Assembly (NCBI GenBank): GCA_024641425.1
Contig: JAHEDC010000001.1
Coordinates: 1 to 51,798, forward strand
DNA from: Verrucomicrobiales bacterium
Lineage (GTDB): Bacteria; Verrucomicrobiota; Verrucomicrobiia; Verrucomicrobiales; DEV007
Direction of reading: 5' to 3'
DNA: 51,798 nt
The notes below the pieces were generated by a model that saw only the letters and a program-made list of their open reading frames with translations, had not been told where the DNA came from and ran no database searches. Positions 26,358 through 36,143 of the stretch are shown piece by piece; position 1 is the stretch's first letter; each line of letters opens with the position of its first letter. Both the position numbers and the translations under genes were made by a program.

Positions 26358-28724
26358 TCAAGCCGCACCAACATCGCGTAGAATCGCCTCGAACTGGCTT
26401 CTCCATTCCGCCGGCGACGCGTTCTCCAAAAGCCATTGGTGCCCGCGAGCTCCCATTCCGCAGCGAGTATCGGGGGACAGGGCCTCCAAGGCATGGACGT
26501 CCGACACCAACCCGCTGATGCTCCCGGCCTCGTGGAAGAATCCGGTCTCACCCTCAAGGACGGTTTCCGACAAACCTCCCGATCGTGCCGCGAGCACCGG
26601 TTTTCGGAAGTCATAGGCTTCGTAGACGACTAATCCCAGAGGCTCCCACCAGATCGAGGGAGCGATGACAGCCCGGCAATTCCTCAGAAGATCGATCTTA
26701 TCCCGTCCTCCGACGCTGCCGGCGTACCGAATTTTCGGATTCTTCTCTTGTGCCGCATGCACGAGCGTCTGCTCTCTTCCCGCTCCCGCGATCACCACCG
26801 CCGGGCAAGCATCACCCAATTCGCGGGCAAGGATGTCCCAGGCCTTGATGATGACCTTGACACCCTTCTCTGGAACGAGCCGCCCTAGAAACAGGTAGTA
26901 GCCGTGATCCTCGATGGACTCCCCCACCGATTGCGTATTCCAGCAATGCCGCAGGGTGACGACCTTTTCTTCGGGAAGACCCGCTTCGATGAACTTCCCC
27001 CGCATAAAGTCGGAGACCGCGATCCATTTCTTCACAATGTTGAAGCTATCTCCCTTGATGAAACGCTGAAGATAGAAGGTCAGAAGTCCGGTTTTCAAGA
27101 AGGAATCCTTCCACGCTCGCCCAACGACTTCCGCCCAGGGATTTCCACGCAACGCATCATCGCGGCATTCTCCTCCAAACCACATTGTTCCCGATGGACT
27201 AAAGGGACGGAAGTTATGGATGTACTGGATGACCGGGACATCGAGTTCCCTCGCCTCACGATAGAGGCCGAACGAGGCGACCGGCACGAGATTGTGATAG
27301 ACCAGAACATTCGGCTTCCATTTCTCCACCCAGATGCGAAGCCGCTCCCTCGCTTCCGGATTGTTCCAAAGCCGCTTCGCCTGAGTTAACTTGGAGGGAG
27401 CGTTCCGATGCCGCCACTCCCGGCTTGAGAATTCCAGTTCACCCACATCGAACTGCCCAGCCCCCAAATGGTTCATCTGCTCGACCCAAACTTCCTCGCC
27501 TCCCTGTTCGCTGTATTTGTTGAAGACCTGGAGGACGCGGGGTCGGATCTGTTTTGGCTCCCTCGCGACCAATGCATCCAAGTTACGCATGGACGCTTCG
27601 CGGTCCCAGGCTTCGTCCCAGATCCTCCGCACCTCGCTTTCGATGAGACCGACGAAATGCTCCTCACGGTAGCGACTCTCATAAAACGCGCGCGCTTCTT
27701 TCGCCATTTCGACAAAGCGATCGCGATTGGCAAAGAGCTCGATGAAGGCGTCGCGGTAGATTCCCGGCGATCGAATGGGAAGAACCTTCGCCGATGTGCA
27801 CCCCTCCAATAACTTCGGTACGCCACGCCACTCCGTGGTAACGATCGGCAGTCCGGAGCCCAAAGCCTCCAAAAGGACAATTGGAAACGCTTCCGATGAG
27901 TAATGAGTCGGAAAAAAGAAGATATCCGACTGCGCGTAGGCCTGCCATTTATCATCCCCGGTTAACTCGCCAAGGAAGAAGACCTTTCGTGTCACTCCCA
28001 GCTTTTCGACAAGGGCTTCCGCTTCCTCCTGAAACCTCTTGGAGTACCAGCGTCCGACCAGATGAAACTCGAATCCCTCACAGCCCGCACCCATCAACTC
28101 GGCCGCAGTGCGCACTACCTCAAGGACACCCTTGCCTTCCTGAAGGGAGCCCACGAAGAGAACGCGCATCACCTCATCCGCGGATTTCACCCTGCGTGTC
28201 ACCTCCGCCACGCTCACACCACAGGGAGACCAACGCCAATGATGCGCCGAGAAGACCTCGTGCGGCGGCAGTTCCTCGGGTGCCACCTCCAGACTCAGGT
28301 CTGGTTCGGAGTGGCTGAGCCGCGCCAGCATCCGGCGCAAGGGCGAGCATGCCACGAACTCCGCGAAACCGCCCCCATGGAAAATGAAGGCGGTCTTCCA
28401 TGCGTAGCGTCGGAGAACGAAAAGTAGCGCGACGTCGCGGAGAAACGGAACCCAATGCGGACTCGCGGGAGGGTAGAAGAGGACGCTTCCCGGATGCAGC
28501 CTCAAAAGCTTTCTGACCGAGAATCCGAGACTAATCAAATGCTTTAGCTTCGAGAACCGGAAGCGCCCGATCTCGGACATCTCTTCCGAGAACGACATCC
28601 GCACGCACTCCACCGGAATATCGCCCCAATCGTGCTCGAACAACATTTGCATCGCTACCGCCTGCCCGTGCCATGGCGGAGGCGTTTGCCCGAGGATCAC
28701 CAGTTTTTTTCCGGGAGTATTCAA
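26358..28724 (-). CDS. Double-domain GT4 glycosyltransferase (two GT-B transferases fused)
   Basis: About 788 residues hold two complete GT4-like units. Unit 1 (about 5-400) begins KKLVILGQTPPPWHGQAV and has FFPTHYSSEAFPIVLLEALGSGLPIVTTEWRG. Unit 2 (about 410-780) begins RVLQVFNKYSEQGGEEVWVEQM and has YLFLGRLVPEKGVKVIIKAW and IAPSIWWEPLGLVVYEAYDFRKPVLA. Each carries its own donor-site glutamate motif, so both could be active, adding two sugars in turn. I take a TTG at 28724 as start, overlapping the TGA of the preceding gene (TTGA); an ATG at 28811 would add a stretch that is only an overprint of that gene. Confidence 0.88.
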   Translation of the reverse strand: MNTPGKKLVILGQTPPPWHGQAVAMQMLFEHDWGDIPVECVRMSFSEEMSEIGRFRFSKLKHLISLGFSVRKLLRLHPGSVLFYPPASPHWVPFLRDVALLFVLRRYAWKTAFIFHGGGFAEFVACSPLRRMLARLSHSEPDLSLEVAPEELPPHEVFSAHHWRWSPCGVSVAEVTRRVKSADEVMRVLFVGSLQEGKGVLEVVRTAAELMGAGCEGFEFHLVGRWYSKRFQEEAEALVEKLGVTRKVFFLGELTGDDKWQAYAQSDIFFFPTHYSSEAFPIVLLEALGSGLPIVTTEWRGVPKLLEGCTSAKVLPIRSPGIYRDAFIELFANRDRFVEMAKEARAFYESRYREEHFVGLIESEVRRIWDEAWDREASMRNLDALVAREPKQIRPRVLQVFNKYSEQGGEEVWVEQMNHLGAGQFDVGELEFSSREWRHRNAPSKLTQAKRLWNNPEARERLRIWVEKWKPNVLVYHNLVPVASFGLYREARELDVPVIQYIHNFRPFSPSGTMWFGGECRDDALRGNPWAEVVGRAWKDSFLKTGLLTFYLQRFIKGDSFNIVKKWIAVSDFMRGKFIEAGLPEEKVVTLRHCWNTQSVGESIEDHGYYLFLGRLVPEKGVKVIIKAWDILARELGDACPAVVIAGAGREQTLVHAAQEKNPKIRYAGSVGGRDKIDLLRNCRAVIAPSIWWEPLGLVVYEAYDFRKPVLAARSGGLSETVLEGETGFFHEAGSISGLVSDVHALEALSPDTRCGMGARGHQWLLENASPAEWRSQFEAILRDVGAA

Positions 28725-29968
28725 GGTTGTGGTGAGACAAGCGCGTAGGCCGCCCGCATGAGTTCCCGTCGGCGAGTCAGCGAGTATTCCGATTGAACCT
28801 TCTCGATGCAACGGACTGATCGCCGATGGAGCCCTTCACGATCGTTATCAAGAAGCAAGAGAGCCTCGGCGATCCCATCCACAAGCGCCGCCGGTGAGGC
28901 GACGGTCACCGCGAACCCGGTCTCCGCGTCTACAATCTCCCCGGGAGCACTTATCTTGGCGACGATCGGCACCGCCCCCGCGAGCATCGCCTCGATCAGG
29001 GTACCAGGCGTTGTTTCCCGGAAACTCGGCAGGAGGTAAATGTCGGAGTTCCGCAGCACCTGGATGTAACTGTTACCCGAGTAACTGGGCTGGAAGATGA
29101 CCTCGCGCGAGAGTCCGAGCCGCTTCGTGAGGCGGCGTGCCCTCCCTTCGTCCGGCCCTCCCCCCGCAATCGTATAGACGAAATCCATGCCCTGCTCCTT
29201 CACTTTCGCAAGCGCCCTTAGCGCGATCGAAAGCCCTTTCGACCCGATCATGTTCCCTCCCGCGAAAAGACGCAATCGTCCGTCGGGAGCGGGAATCCGT
29301 TCGATGCGGGCGAACGCTTCCATTCGTTCTTCGGAATAACCGGCGATCGAAATGAGCGGCGTTGGTCGATCCCGGCGCAGCCGCCGCACAAACGCCCGCG
29401 TCTCCTCGTTGGCCGCGATCAGCACATCCGTATCACGCAGGACCTTGCGCAGGCGACGCGAATGCCGGGCCCAGAACGACGAGGCTTCGCGGAGTAGCTC
29501 GAAGGCCGCCGCTGCCAGTGAGAGGTTCATCCGGTAGTAGCGGAACGGGACGCGTGCAACCCCGCCGATTGGTCCCCACACGAGAGGAATACCCAGCGCA
29601 GCGAAGGGTGGCGCCACCCGCCAGGTGGCGAAGGTAACCTGATGGACGAGATCGAAGGTCTCTTCGGCGTGCCACTTCCTCGCGATGCCCAATGCCATGT
29701 CGAGCCAGCTGACATACTCTCTCCATGTTCCAAGCCTTGCGACAAGGGGATTCCGGTGGAACTCGGGAGGATCTCCCACGAAGCGAACGTGCATGTTGTC
29801 GGGAATCTCCCCGCGGTTCCTCCCCTCCTCCCAGTCCGGGCGAAAACGCCCGCTCACCATGACAAAGACCTCATGGTCCTCGGCGATCTGCCGGACGATG
29901 GACCAACCGATGCCGCCCTCCGAGTATCCTCGAGGCGCACAGGCGAATGCCGAAACCAGTACCTTCAT
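28721..29968 (-). CDS. GT4-family glycosyltransferase
   Basis: The 415-residue GT-B enzyme starts MKVLVSAFACAPRGYSEGGIGW and has VWGPIGGVARVPFRYYR, GGGPDEGRARRL and the donor-site block LLPSFRETTPGTLIEAMLAGAVPIVAK. Its stop overlaps the TTG start of the double GT4 downstream, and the GT2 gene lies 21 bases upstream in the transcript, so these are probably one transcription unit. Sugar specificity is unknown. Confidence 0.9.
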   Translation of the reverse strand: MKVLVSAFACAPRGYSEGGIGWSIVRQIAEDHEVFVMVSGRFRPDWEEGRNRGEIPDNMHVRFVGDPPEFHRNPLVARLGTWREYVSWLDMALGIARKWHAEETFDLVHQVTFATWRVAPPFAALGIPLVWGPIGGVARVPFRYYRMNLSLAAAAFELLREASSFWARHSRRLRKVLRDTDVLIAANEETRAFVRRLRRDRPTPLISIAGYSEERMEAFARIERIPAPDGRLRLFAGGNMIGSKGLSIALRALAKVKEQGMDFVYTIAGGGPDEGRARRLTKRLGLSREVIFQPSYSGNSYIQVLRNSDIYLLPSFRETTPGTLIEAMLAGAVPIVAKISAPGEIVDAETGFAVTVASPAALVDGIAEALLLLDNDREGLHRRSVRCIEKVQSEYSLTRRRELMRAAYALVSPQP

Positions 29969-29989
29969 CGCGGTCGCGGTGACGAATCC

Positions 29990-30829
29990 CTAGCAAAAGC
30001 GGGCAAGCCGGAACGTGGGGCGACCCACTTTGACTTCCTTTCTCGCTCCCTGGTTCTCCCTCGTGTAGATGCGGTAACTGAAGGGATTCTGGCGGTAACA
30101 ACCGGAACGCCACTTGCGTAGCCGGAATAAGACCTTTGCCAATGGCCGTGTCATGCGCAAGGTGAGCGGAATCGCCTGGTAATACTCCGCCATTTCCTTC
30201 TGAGAGGCGTCGCTATAGGCAAGGTTTGTTCCGGTGGTTGCGAAAGTCGAGGTGTAGGAACGGAGCAAATGCATCTTGAGCCGACGATCCGCCATTTCCT
30301 GTGCCCAGACCTTATCCGCCATTGCCTTGTATCTTGAATCGAAGCGGAGGCCCTGTTCCTCCACGACCCTTCGCCTGAAGAAGGTCGCACAAGGGCCCAC
30401 GGGCATCGTATGGACTCGCGTGAGATAACTCGAAGGGCAGACCACTTTCCGACAGGCCCTGAATTCTCCTTTCTCGTCGACCACGATGAAGTCCCCGAAG
30501 ACGACATCGACTTCGGGTCTCGCCTCGAAAGCTTCCGCGACCTTCGCAAGGGCACCCGGCAGATACTGTTCGTCGCAATTCAGGTAAGCGAGGATTTCGC
30601 CGCTTGAACGCTCGATTCCACGGTTAATCGCGTCGTACATTCCCTCGTCTTTCTCGACATAAGCACGGAGATGCTTCTGCCCGGCCAACCATTCGGGCGT
30701 GCCATCTGGAGAGCAGGCGTCCTGCACGATATGCTCGACCTCTACTCCTTCTTGGTCGCGGACGGACGCCACGCAGAGCTTCAGCCACTCAAGCATGTTG
30801 TAACTGGGGGTAACAATTGAGAACTTCAT
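29990..30829 (-). CDS. GT2-family glycosyltransferase
   Basis: The 279-residue product begins MKFSIVTPSYNMLEWLKLCVASVRDQ, then has ILAYLNCDEQYLPGALAKV at about residue 90 and VVFGDFIVVDE. This is the GT-A fold with a DxD-like Cys-Asp-Glu metal site, as in WcaA/family 2 transferases. The ATG at 30829 fits the family start; the frame extends 15 codons further upstream. It sits between a methyltransferase and a GT4 on the same strand. Confidence 0.9.
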   Translation of the reverse strand: MKFSIVTPSYNMLEWLKLCVASVRDQEGVEVEHIVQDACSPDGTPEWLAGQKHLRAYVEKDEGMYDAINRGIERSSGEILAYLNCDEQYLPGALAKVAEAFEARPEVDVVFGDFIVVDEKGEFRACRKVVCPSSYLTRVHTMPVGPCATFFRRRVVEEQGLRFDSRYKAMADKVWAQEMADRRLKMHLLRSYTSTFATTGTNLAYSDASQKEMAEYYQAIPLTLRMTRPLAKVLFRLRKWRSGCYRQNPFSYRIYTRENQGARKEVKVGRPTFRLARFC

Positions 30830-30919
30830 ACCATCGAGAACTACCTGAAAGGGGATCCGTGTCGTCCGCGGCATCGGTGAGAACGGGGCTCGCTCGAGAA
30901 GCCGGTCCCCAATCCGCCG

Positions 30920-31585
30920 TCAGGGTTTCGTATCGCAAACGATCGCCAACTCGTCACAGCAGCGAGCGCCGAAACAAAAGAGGAAGGGCGCGGAAAGCGT
31001 GTTTGCCAAACGGTTGATGGCCGTATCATTGACCCACTGGAACCCAAGCCACTCGACTGGAGCATAGCCGGTCCGTGCGAGGATCTGGGAGAGCGTTGAC
31101 ATCGAATAATAGGAGGTATGGTCGGAGTGGACATGTTCGGTTCCAAAGAGATTTGCGACAAAGCGCTTGATCGAGAAGGCCGATGGCGTCGTGATGACCA
31201 AGTGGCCGCCTTCGCGGATGAACGGTCGCATCGCGCTAAGAAAAAGGCCGTCATTCGATACATGTTCCAGGACATCGGGGCAAAGTACGAGGTCGAACTG
31301 CCGTCCCCGTAAGGCCCGACATTGGTTCAATGTCTCGGCATCATGGGCATGGAATTCGAGTTCCGGCATCATTTCTCCGAGTTTCTTGATCCCCTCCTCG
31401 TCGATGTCCACACCCACAATCGATGCCGCGGCTTTCTGCAGGCGTTGATGAAGGAGCCTCCCCTGATCAACGCGTTCGCGTGTGAGTGGGTGATCGGTAC
31501 ATCCGACATGAAGGACACTCTTGCCCTTGACGAGGGAAAGGAGCCAAGGATCACGTTCAATCCTTCGGAGTTTCGGTATTTTCAT
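30920..31585 (-). CDS. Class I SAM-dependent methyltransferase
   Basis: The 221-residue product has a SAM site SVLHVGCTDHP (about 23-33), VGVDIDEEGI, LVLCPDVLEHVSNDG and HLVITTPSAFSIKRF. It is typical of Methyltransf_23-like proteins in polysaccharide loci; the target is not known. Spacing to the neighbours is about 80-90 bases. Confidence 0.85.
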   Translation of the reverse strand: MKIPKLRRIERDPWLLSLVKGKSVLHVGCTDHPLTRERVDQGRLLHQRLQKAAASIVGVDIDEEGIKKLGEMMPELEFHAHDAETLNQCRALRGRQFDLVLCPDVLEHVSNDGLFLSAMRPFIREGGHLVITTPSAFSIKRFVANLFGTEHVHSDHTSYYSMSTLSQILARTGYAPVEWLGFQWVNDTAINRLANTLSAPFLFCFGARCCDELAIVCDTKP

Positions 31586-31664
31586 CGGAATAGGGTATCA
31601 GGTTTACGTGGACCGGAGACTATCGCGAAGCAATTCTTTCCCCGAGCCGTTGGGTTATCATCAC

Positions 31665-33872
31665 TCACTGCGGCACGGTTCGCGCCTCGAGAATCGCCGT
31701 AATCTCCCGCATTCGAGTCACCTCGAGCAATGCGTCGGGGCTAGTACTGGCCTTGAAGTCAAGAGACGCCTTGTAGGCGGCAAGCGCCTCACGGTATTTC
31801 TGCTGCGCCATCGATTCCCGACCGCTCTGGGAATGGGCCTTCGCCTCCATCTCAAGGTATCGGCCCTTCGCGCTGTATGCCTCATGGAGCGCTTCCACGC
31901 ATTGCTTCCAGACATCCTGTTGCCAGATGTCCGGCGAGGCTGAGGACTGCGTTGAAATCAGGAGGTGCTTCTCGGCATCCTTCAGGGTCGCGATCGCCCG
32001 TTCGTTCTCTCCGCGGGCGAATTGGTCCAGGCCCCGGTCGAGGAGAAAATCGCCGTACCAGCCATTGGTATCGCCGCCATAGGGATCCCATTCCAAGGCG
32101 TCCGAAAACGCTTTTCCCGCTCCTTCCTTGTCGCCCACTTGATCCAAACAGCGCCCCAGCAGCACGTTGGCATAGGAGTCCCCGCGATTGAGCGTCGCCG
32201 CAATCCGCAGGGCCTCGATGGCCGCCTCAAGGAATCCCTTCCGGAGAGCCGGAAATTCGAAAAGTTCGGCATAGCGCATTCGCGCGTATCCCAGCCAACG
32301 GTAGAGAACGTCGTTCTCTTTTTCCGTCTCGGCCGCGCTGGTTCCGTGGGCCAGAGCGTCCTCGATCCGCTCATCCTTGAGGGCCTCGCCCAGCTTTTCG
32401 AAATGGTATTCCGGAGTCAGATTCCGTGCGGTTCCCAAAAGGAGCCAGAGCCCGAGGAGCCCGCCGAGTATCCGGCCAGCCCGTGCGAGGGGTTCCGATG
32501 CGCCCTCCGCTTTCCTTCGAGGGCCCGCCGAGGCGATCACCGCCAGGCAAAACGCGATGACACAAGCACTGGCGAGCAGGCGCATGTTGAAATCGACGAT
32601 GGAGTGAACACCATAGGCGACAAGGCAGCTGAAACTCCCCGCTACGAGCGCCATGCGGGTGTTGCCTTGGACAGGAGGCCTGGCGTTTCCGAGATCGGAA
32701 GTCCCAAGCCATCCTCGGAGTGTCGAGAGGGCGCGTCCGCCGTGGGTGGCAAGAACAAGCAACACGAGAGCGAGCCCGACAACGCCATACTCGGCGAGCA
32801 TCTGCAAATAATCGTTATGGGCGTTGATTGGATGAAAGATCCGATCCGGGCGGTGCCAGTCCGCCCGCCAGAGTTTGATCGAATACTCGTCATAGGTTCC
32901 ACTTCCGGTACCGACCACGGGATCAAGCTTCCACTGACGTATCGCGAGACTCCAGTTCTCCAGACGGTTGCTGAATCCGATATTGAATATTCCCTGCTCC
33001 CCTCCCGCTGCCATGCCCTCGAAGCGCTTTCCGATGAGGGTAACGCCCGCTCCGGCAAATCCGAGGACCGCGACCAAGCCGACCGCCAGAATGGTCTTTC
33101 TTACCGTCGGCGACCATCCGAAATGTTTCGAGGCGAACAAGGTGATCGCGCCAAGAGCCAACAGGCCCGCACCCAGACTGAGGAAACCGCCACGGCTCAT
33201 CGAGACCAGGACTCCGATGCAGCAGGTCGTTCCCAGGATTCCGAAGGCGAGCCGCATGCCCCGACTGCCGCGGCCGAAAATAGCCATCGCCAAACACAGC
33301 AATGCCGCCAACTCGGTGAATCCCGACATATGGTCGTAATTGAAAAACAAGCCACTGCCCGGCATGAGACGGGATTCATCGTGCGAGTGAAAGAGGTGGA
33401 AATACGGATTCACCAGCCGCTGGTAGAGGGCGATAATCGTATTGGCAACCCCCAGGAGGCCCAGGAGAATCACCATTGCCATCCGGTGACCCGCTCCTTG
33501 GAGAGCGAAGACAAAGAGCAGGTATACCGCGAGGCATCCCAGTAACAGGCAGACGTCCTTTCTGGCCGCATATGGGATGGGTGACTGGGAGGCACGGAAA
33601 AGCACATAGGCAACGAGAGCGATTACGGAAGCAACCGCGAGGCGGCTCCAGGCGAAACGGTGAGGGCGACCGGCGAAAACCCCGAGAACAAGACAAATCC
33701 CGAAGACACCAAGAGCCGGCCAATGGTAGTAGAGTCGGGTAATGGTCCCGACCGAGCCAAGCCAGAGGTAGGCGAGAAGGAAGAGGGCGCTGACAAGAGC
33801 TGGCATCAGAGCAATTCGGGTTTCATCGATGTCGCGGCCGATCCGCGGGATCGCCGCCGCCACCGGATGCAT
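31665..33872 (-). CDS. O-antigen ligase/polymerase-like membrane protein with C-terminal TPR domain
   Basis: About 735 residues. The first ~450 hold about 12 membrane spans and the Wzy_C/WaaL-type loop HPINAHNDYLQMLAEYGVVGLALVL. The C-terminal ~250 residues are soluble TPR-like helices (DVLYRWLGYARMRYAEL, ANVLLGRCLDQVGDKEGAGKAF). Such fusions occur in Wzy/exopolysaccharide polymerases of exosortase-bearing bacteria. It is distinct from the other polymerase-like gene at 39346. The start could also be the ATG 22 codons in. Confidence 0.85.
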   Translation of the reverse strand: MHPVAAAIPRIGRDIDETRIALMPALVSALFLLAYLWLGSVGTITRLYYHWPALGVFGICLVLGVFAGRPHRFAWSRLAVASVIALVAYVLFRASQSPIPYAARKDVCLLLGCLAVYLLFVFALQGAGHRMAMVILLGLLGVANTIIALYQRLVNPYFHLFHSHDESRLMPGSGLFFNYDHMSGFTELAALLCLAMAIFGRGSRGMRLAFGILGTTCCIGVLVSMSRGGFLSLGAGLLALGAITLFASKHFGWSPTVRKTILAVGLVAVLGFAGAGVTLIGKRFEGMAAGGEQGIFNIGFSNRLENWSLAIRQWKLDPVVGTGSGTYDEYSIKLWRADWHRPDRIFHPINAHNDYLQMLAEYGVVGLALVLLVLATHGGRALSTLRGWLGTSDLGNARPPVQGNTRMALVAGSFSCLVAYGVHSIVDFNMRLLASACVIAFCLAVIASAGPRRKAEGASEPLARAGRILGGLLGLWLLLGTARNLTPEYHFEKLGEALKDERIEDALAHGTSAAETEKENDVLYRWLGYARMRYAELFEFPALRKGFLEAAIEALRIAATLNRGDSYANVLLGRCLDQVGDKEGAGKAFSDALEWDPYGGDTNGWYGDFLLDRGLDQFARGENERAIATLKDAEKHLLISTQSSASPDIWQQDVWKQCVEALHEAYSAKGRYLEMEAKAHSQSGRESMAQQKYREALAAYKASLDFKASTSPDALLEVTRMREITAILEARTVPQ

Positions 33873-33951
33873 TGAAGGCGTTTGCGGAGCGAACTCGTTC
33901 GACCCATCGCCCGCTCGGAGGAATCGGGGGATTCCAGTCGTCGTGGAGCGG

Positions 33952-34986
33952 TCACTTCCGCTCGCGAATCCGGATGTCCTTCACGCGCATTTCGGCGTCC
34001 TGGAAGAGCATCATTCCGAAATAATCACGATCTTCGCCTTTCGCGGCGGGAAATTCCTTCTTCGCTCCGTTAATCTCGAAGCTCCAGATTTCACCATCCC
34101 GTTCGATGGTGAAATCGATCCATTTGTTTCGCTCCCAGACCACGGTGGCACCCGCCTTCGCTCCCGAACGAACGCCGTTGGCGACCAACTCGTAGTTGAA
34201 GGACTGCCCGCTGTGCCCGGTGTAGATCATCGTGTAGTCATTGAGTCTCTTGTCCGCTCCCACGATAAAGCCACCCCAGTTTCCAACCACGTAGCATTTG
34301 CCCTTGATCTTAGCCTCCGGGGCCAATTCCCGCATAAGGAGGGCGACGGACGCGACGGAGGTATCCCTGTTCGCACCCGGCCCCTTGAGGATGTATTCGT
34401 CGTCTTCCTGCGAGAACTTGCCATCCTGCATCGCCCTCCACCGGAGCTCCTCGGCGGAGTCATCGGGAAGAGGGACGGGTGTCCCCTCCGTCTGATTCCA
34501 GGCCAAAAGCTTGGCCTGCATCGCTTCCCTTTCCGTGCGGATCTTTAGAGCCTCGTCGATCTTCTTTTCGCGGGTCACCGTCTGTTCGATTTCTTCAAGC
34601 CGCTTCACGTAAGCCTTCGTAACACGGGTGCGCTCGGCGGCCGCCGCCGAATTCAGCGAGAGCGATTCCCTTCGAAAGATTTCCTGGAGGCGTTTCAGCC
34701 CCGCATGCGACGCCAACGCTCCCGGGGTGTCCTTTTCCAGCGAGAGCCGCTCTTCCTTGACGGCCAGCACCGCAGTCAGGTCTCCTTCGGCGGTGACTTC
34801 CTTTTCGAGCGCGTCCAGGCGCTCCAGATAATTGGAGCGGAGGGAGTTCAGGGGCTGTCCGATGCGTTCCATCGCGACCTCATACTTCAGCTTGAGAGCG
34901 GAAAACGTTTCCTCGGCCGCGGAGAGACGGATGGAAAAGCCAATGAGGACCGTGAGCAGCAAGACGATTACGGGCGGTTTTTTCAT
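33952..34986 (-). CDS. Secreted coiled-coil protein with C-terminal concanavalin-like (DUF1080-like) domain
   Basis: The 344-residue product has a signal peptide (MKKPPVIVLLLTVLIGFSIRLSAAE), a helical, charged coiled-coil region (about 25-170, with EAMQAKLLAW near its end), then a beta-rich domain (GNWGGFIVGADKRLND, MIYTGHSGQSFNYELV, WIDFTIERDGEIWSFEINGA) that resembles 3-keto-disaccharide hydrolase/DUF1080 laminin-G-like folds. It may bind or modify the exported sugar; this is inference. Similar coiled-coil/DUF1080 proteins are, from memory, common in Verrucomicrobiota. Confidence 0.72.
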   Translation of the reverse strand: MKKPPVIVLLLTVLIGFSIRLSAAEETFSALKLKYEVAMERIGQPLNSLRSNYLERLDALEKEVTAEGDLTAVLAVKEERLSLEKDTPGALASHAGLKRLQEIFRRESLSLNSAAAAERTRVTKAYVKRLEEIEQTVTREKKIDEALKIRTEREAMQAKLLAWNQTEGTPVPLPDDSAEELRWRAMQDGKFSQEDDEYILKGPGANRDTSVASVALLMRELAPEAKIKGKCYVVGNWGGFIVGADKRLNDYTMIYTGHSGQSFNYELVANGVRSGAKAGATVVWERNKWIDFTIERDGEIWSFEINGAKKEFPAAKGEDRDYFGMMLFQDAEMRVKDIRIRERK

Positions 34987-35101
34987 GGTTTTGAATCCGG
35001 GGGATGTGACTCGTTGACCGGACATCGGGAATCAACGAAACATTTCCACGCTTCCGTTTCCGAGCATGCCTCCAGGTGTGGAAAGTGTCAATGTCGCCGC
35101 C

Positions 35102-36106
35102 TCACGCGAGGACGCGCTCGTAGATCGCCTTGTACTCGCCTGCCACCTCCTGCCAGCTCGGCACCGGGAAGGTCTGAACGGATTCCCGGCCGTGGGTCTC
35201 GAAAAAGTGGCGGAGCCGCGCCGGAACCTCAGGTGAGCCTGGATCCACATGCTCGATCCGCGGGGATTCGGGGTAATGTTTCCTTGCCCAGGGCAGATCG
35301 CTCAGAAAGAGCGGAAGTCCGGCCGCAGCCGCCTCGTAGACGGCGATGCAGCCACTCTCGTATTCGCTGAGCAGGACGAAACCTCGCGCGTCCCTCAGGG
35401 CACGCTGCTTCTCCTCCTCGGAAACGAATCCGCGGAAGACCACCTTCTTGCCATCGACCCGATCCATGAAGCGCCGGAAATAGGGATCGGATTCCGAAAG
35501 CGGCTTTCCGAGGAAATGCACCGGCACTTCCGCCTCCAGCGCGCATTCGGCGAGCCGCACGGAATTCTTTCGCGCGACGATGGTCGCGGCGGACACCAGA
35601 TAGGGAACCTCGACAGGAGCGGAGGGCGCTGCGAGAGCGGTGAGCGCTTCGGCATCCAAACCATGGCCGATGGTATGGCCCCGATCGGGACGGGCGCCGT
35701 AAAGGTACTGGGCCACACCCCACTCATGGCGATTGACGAATACCATGGCATCGAATTTCCGGTAGACTTCGGTGTCATGGGGACGTCGCAGGAGCGCTCC
35801 CGCCTTTTGCGAAAGGGCAAGGGCTGCGCGACGTAACCGGAGTCCATTTTTCGAACGATTCGAGGTCTGGTCAAGGAACTGGGTCATGACACATTTCATC
35901 CCCTTCCCGTGGGCCAGATCGACCAGCATCATCGGAGGGCGCCCGATGTGATGCAAAATGTCGCCGCGCTGATCGCCATCCCACCAGCGCAAGGGTTCCG
36001 CTTCGACGCCGATCCCGGGCAGATACTCCATGAGTTTGTCCGCCACTACTTGCGCCCCGCCATGGGCGAGCGAGCAGGGGACTCCCGAAAGAAAGAGAAC
36101 CTTCAT
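35102..36106 (-). CDS. Glycosyltransferase, GT4/GT-B type
   Basis: The 334-residue product begins MKVLFLSGVPCSLAHGGAQVVAD and has PYLVSAATIVARKNSVRLAECA and the donor-site block VLLSEYESGCIAVYEAAAAGLPLFLSD. It is shorter than most GT4 enzymes (~370-400) but both half-domains are present. Methyltransferase and polymerase genes flank it on the same strand. Confidence 0.85.
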   Translation of the reverse strand: MKVLFLSGVPCSLAHGGAQVVADKLMEYLPGIGVEAEPLRWWDGDQRGDILHHIGRPPMMLVDLAHGKGMKCVMTQFLDQTSNRSKNGLRLRRAALALSQKAGALLRRPHDTEVYRKFDAMVFVNRHEWGVAQYLYGARPDRGHTIGHGLDAEALTALAAPSAPVEVPYLVSAATIVARKNSVRLAECALEAEVPVHFLGKPLSESDPYFRRFMDRVDGKKVVFRGFVSEEEKQRALRDARGFVLLSEYESGCIAVYEAAAAGLPLFLSDLPWARKHYPESPRIEHVDPGSPEVPARLRHFFETHGRESVQTFPVPSWQEVAGEYKAIYERVLA

Positions 36107-36143
36107 CGTGAATATGGCTGTCCTCGCGCTTTCCCCCTACCGC

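Noticed and set aside
34227-34463. Small minus-strand frame inside the secreted coiled-coil protein
   Set aside because: It is a shadow of the 33952 gene in another frame.
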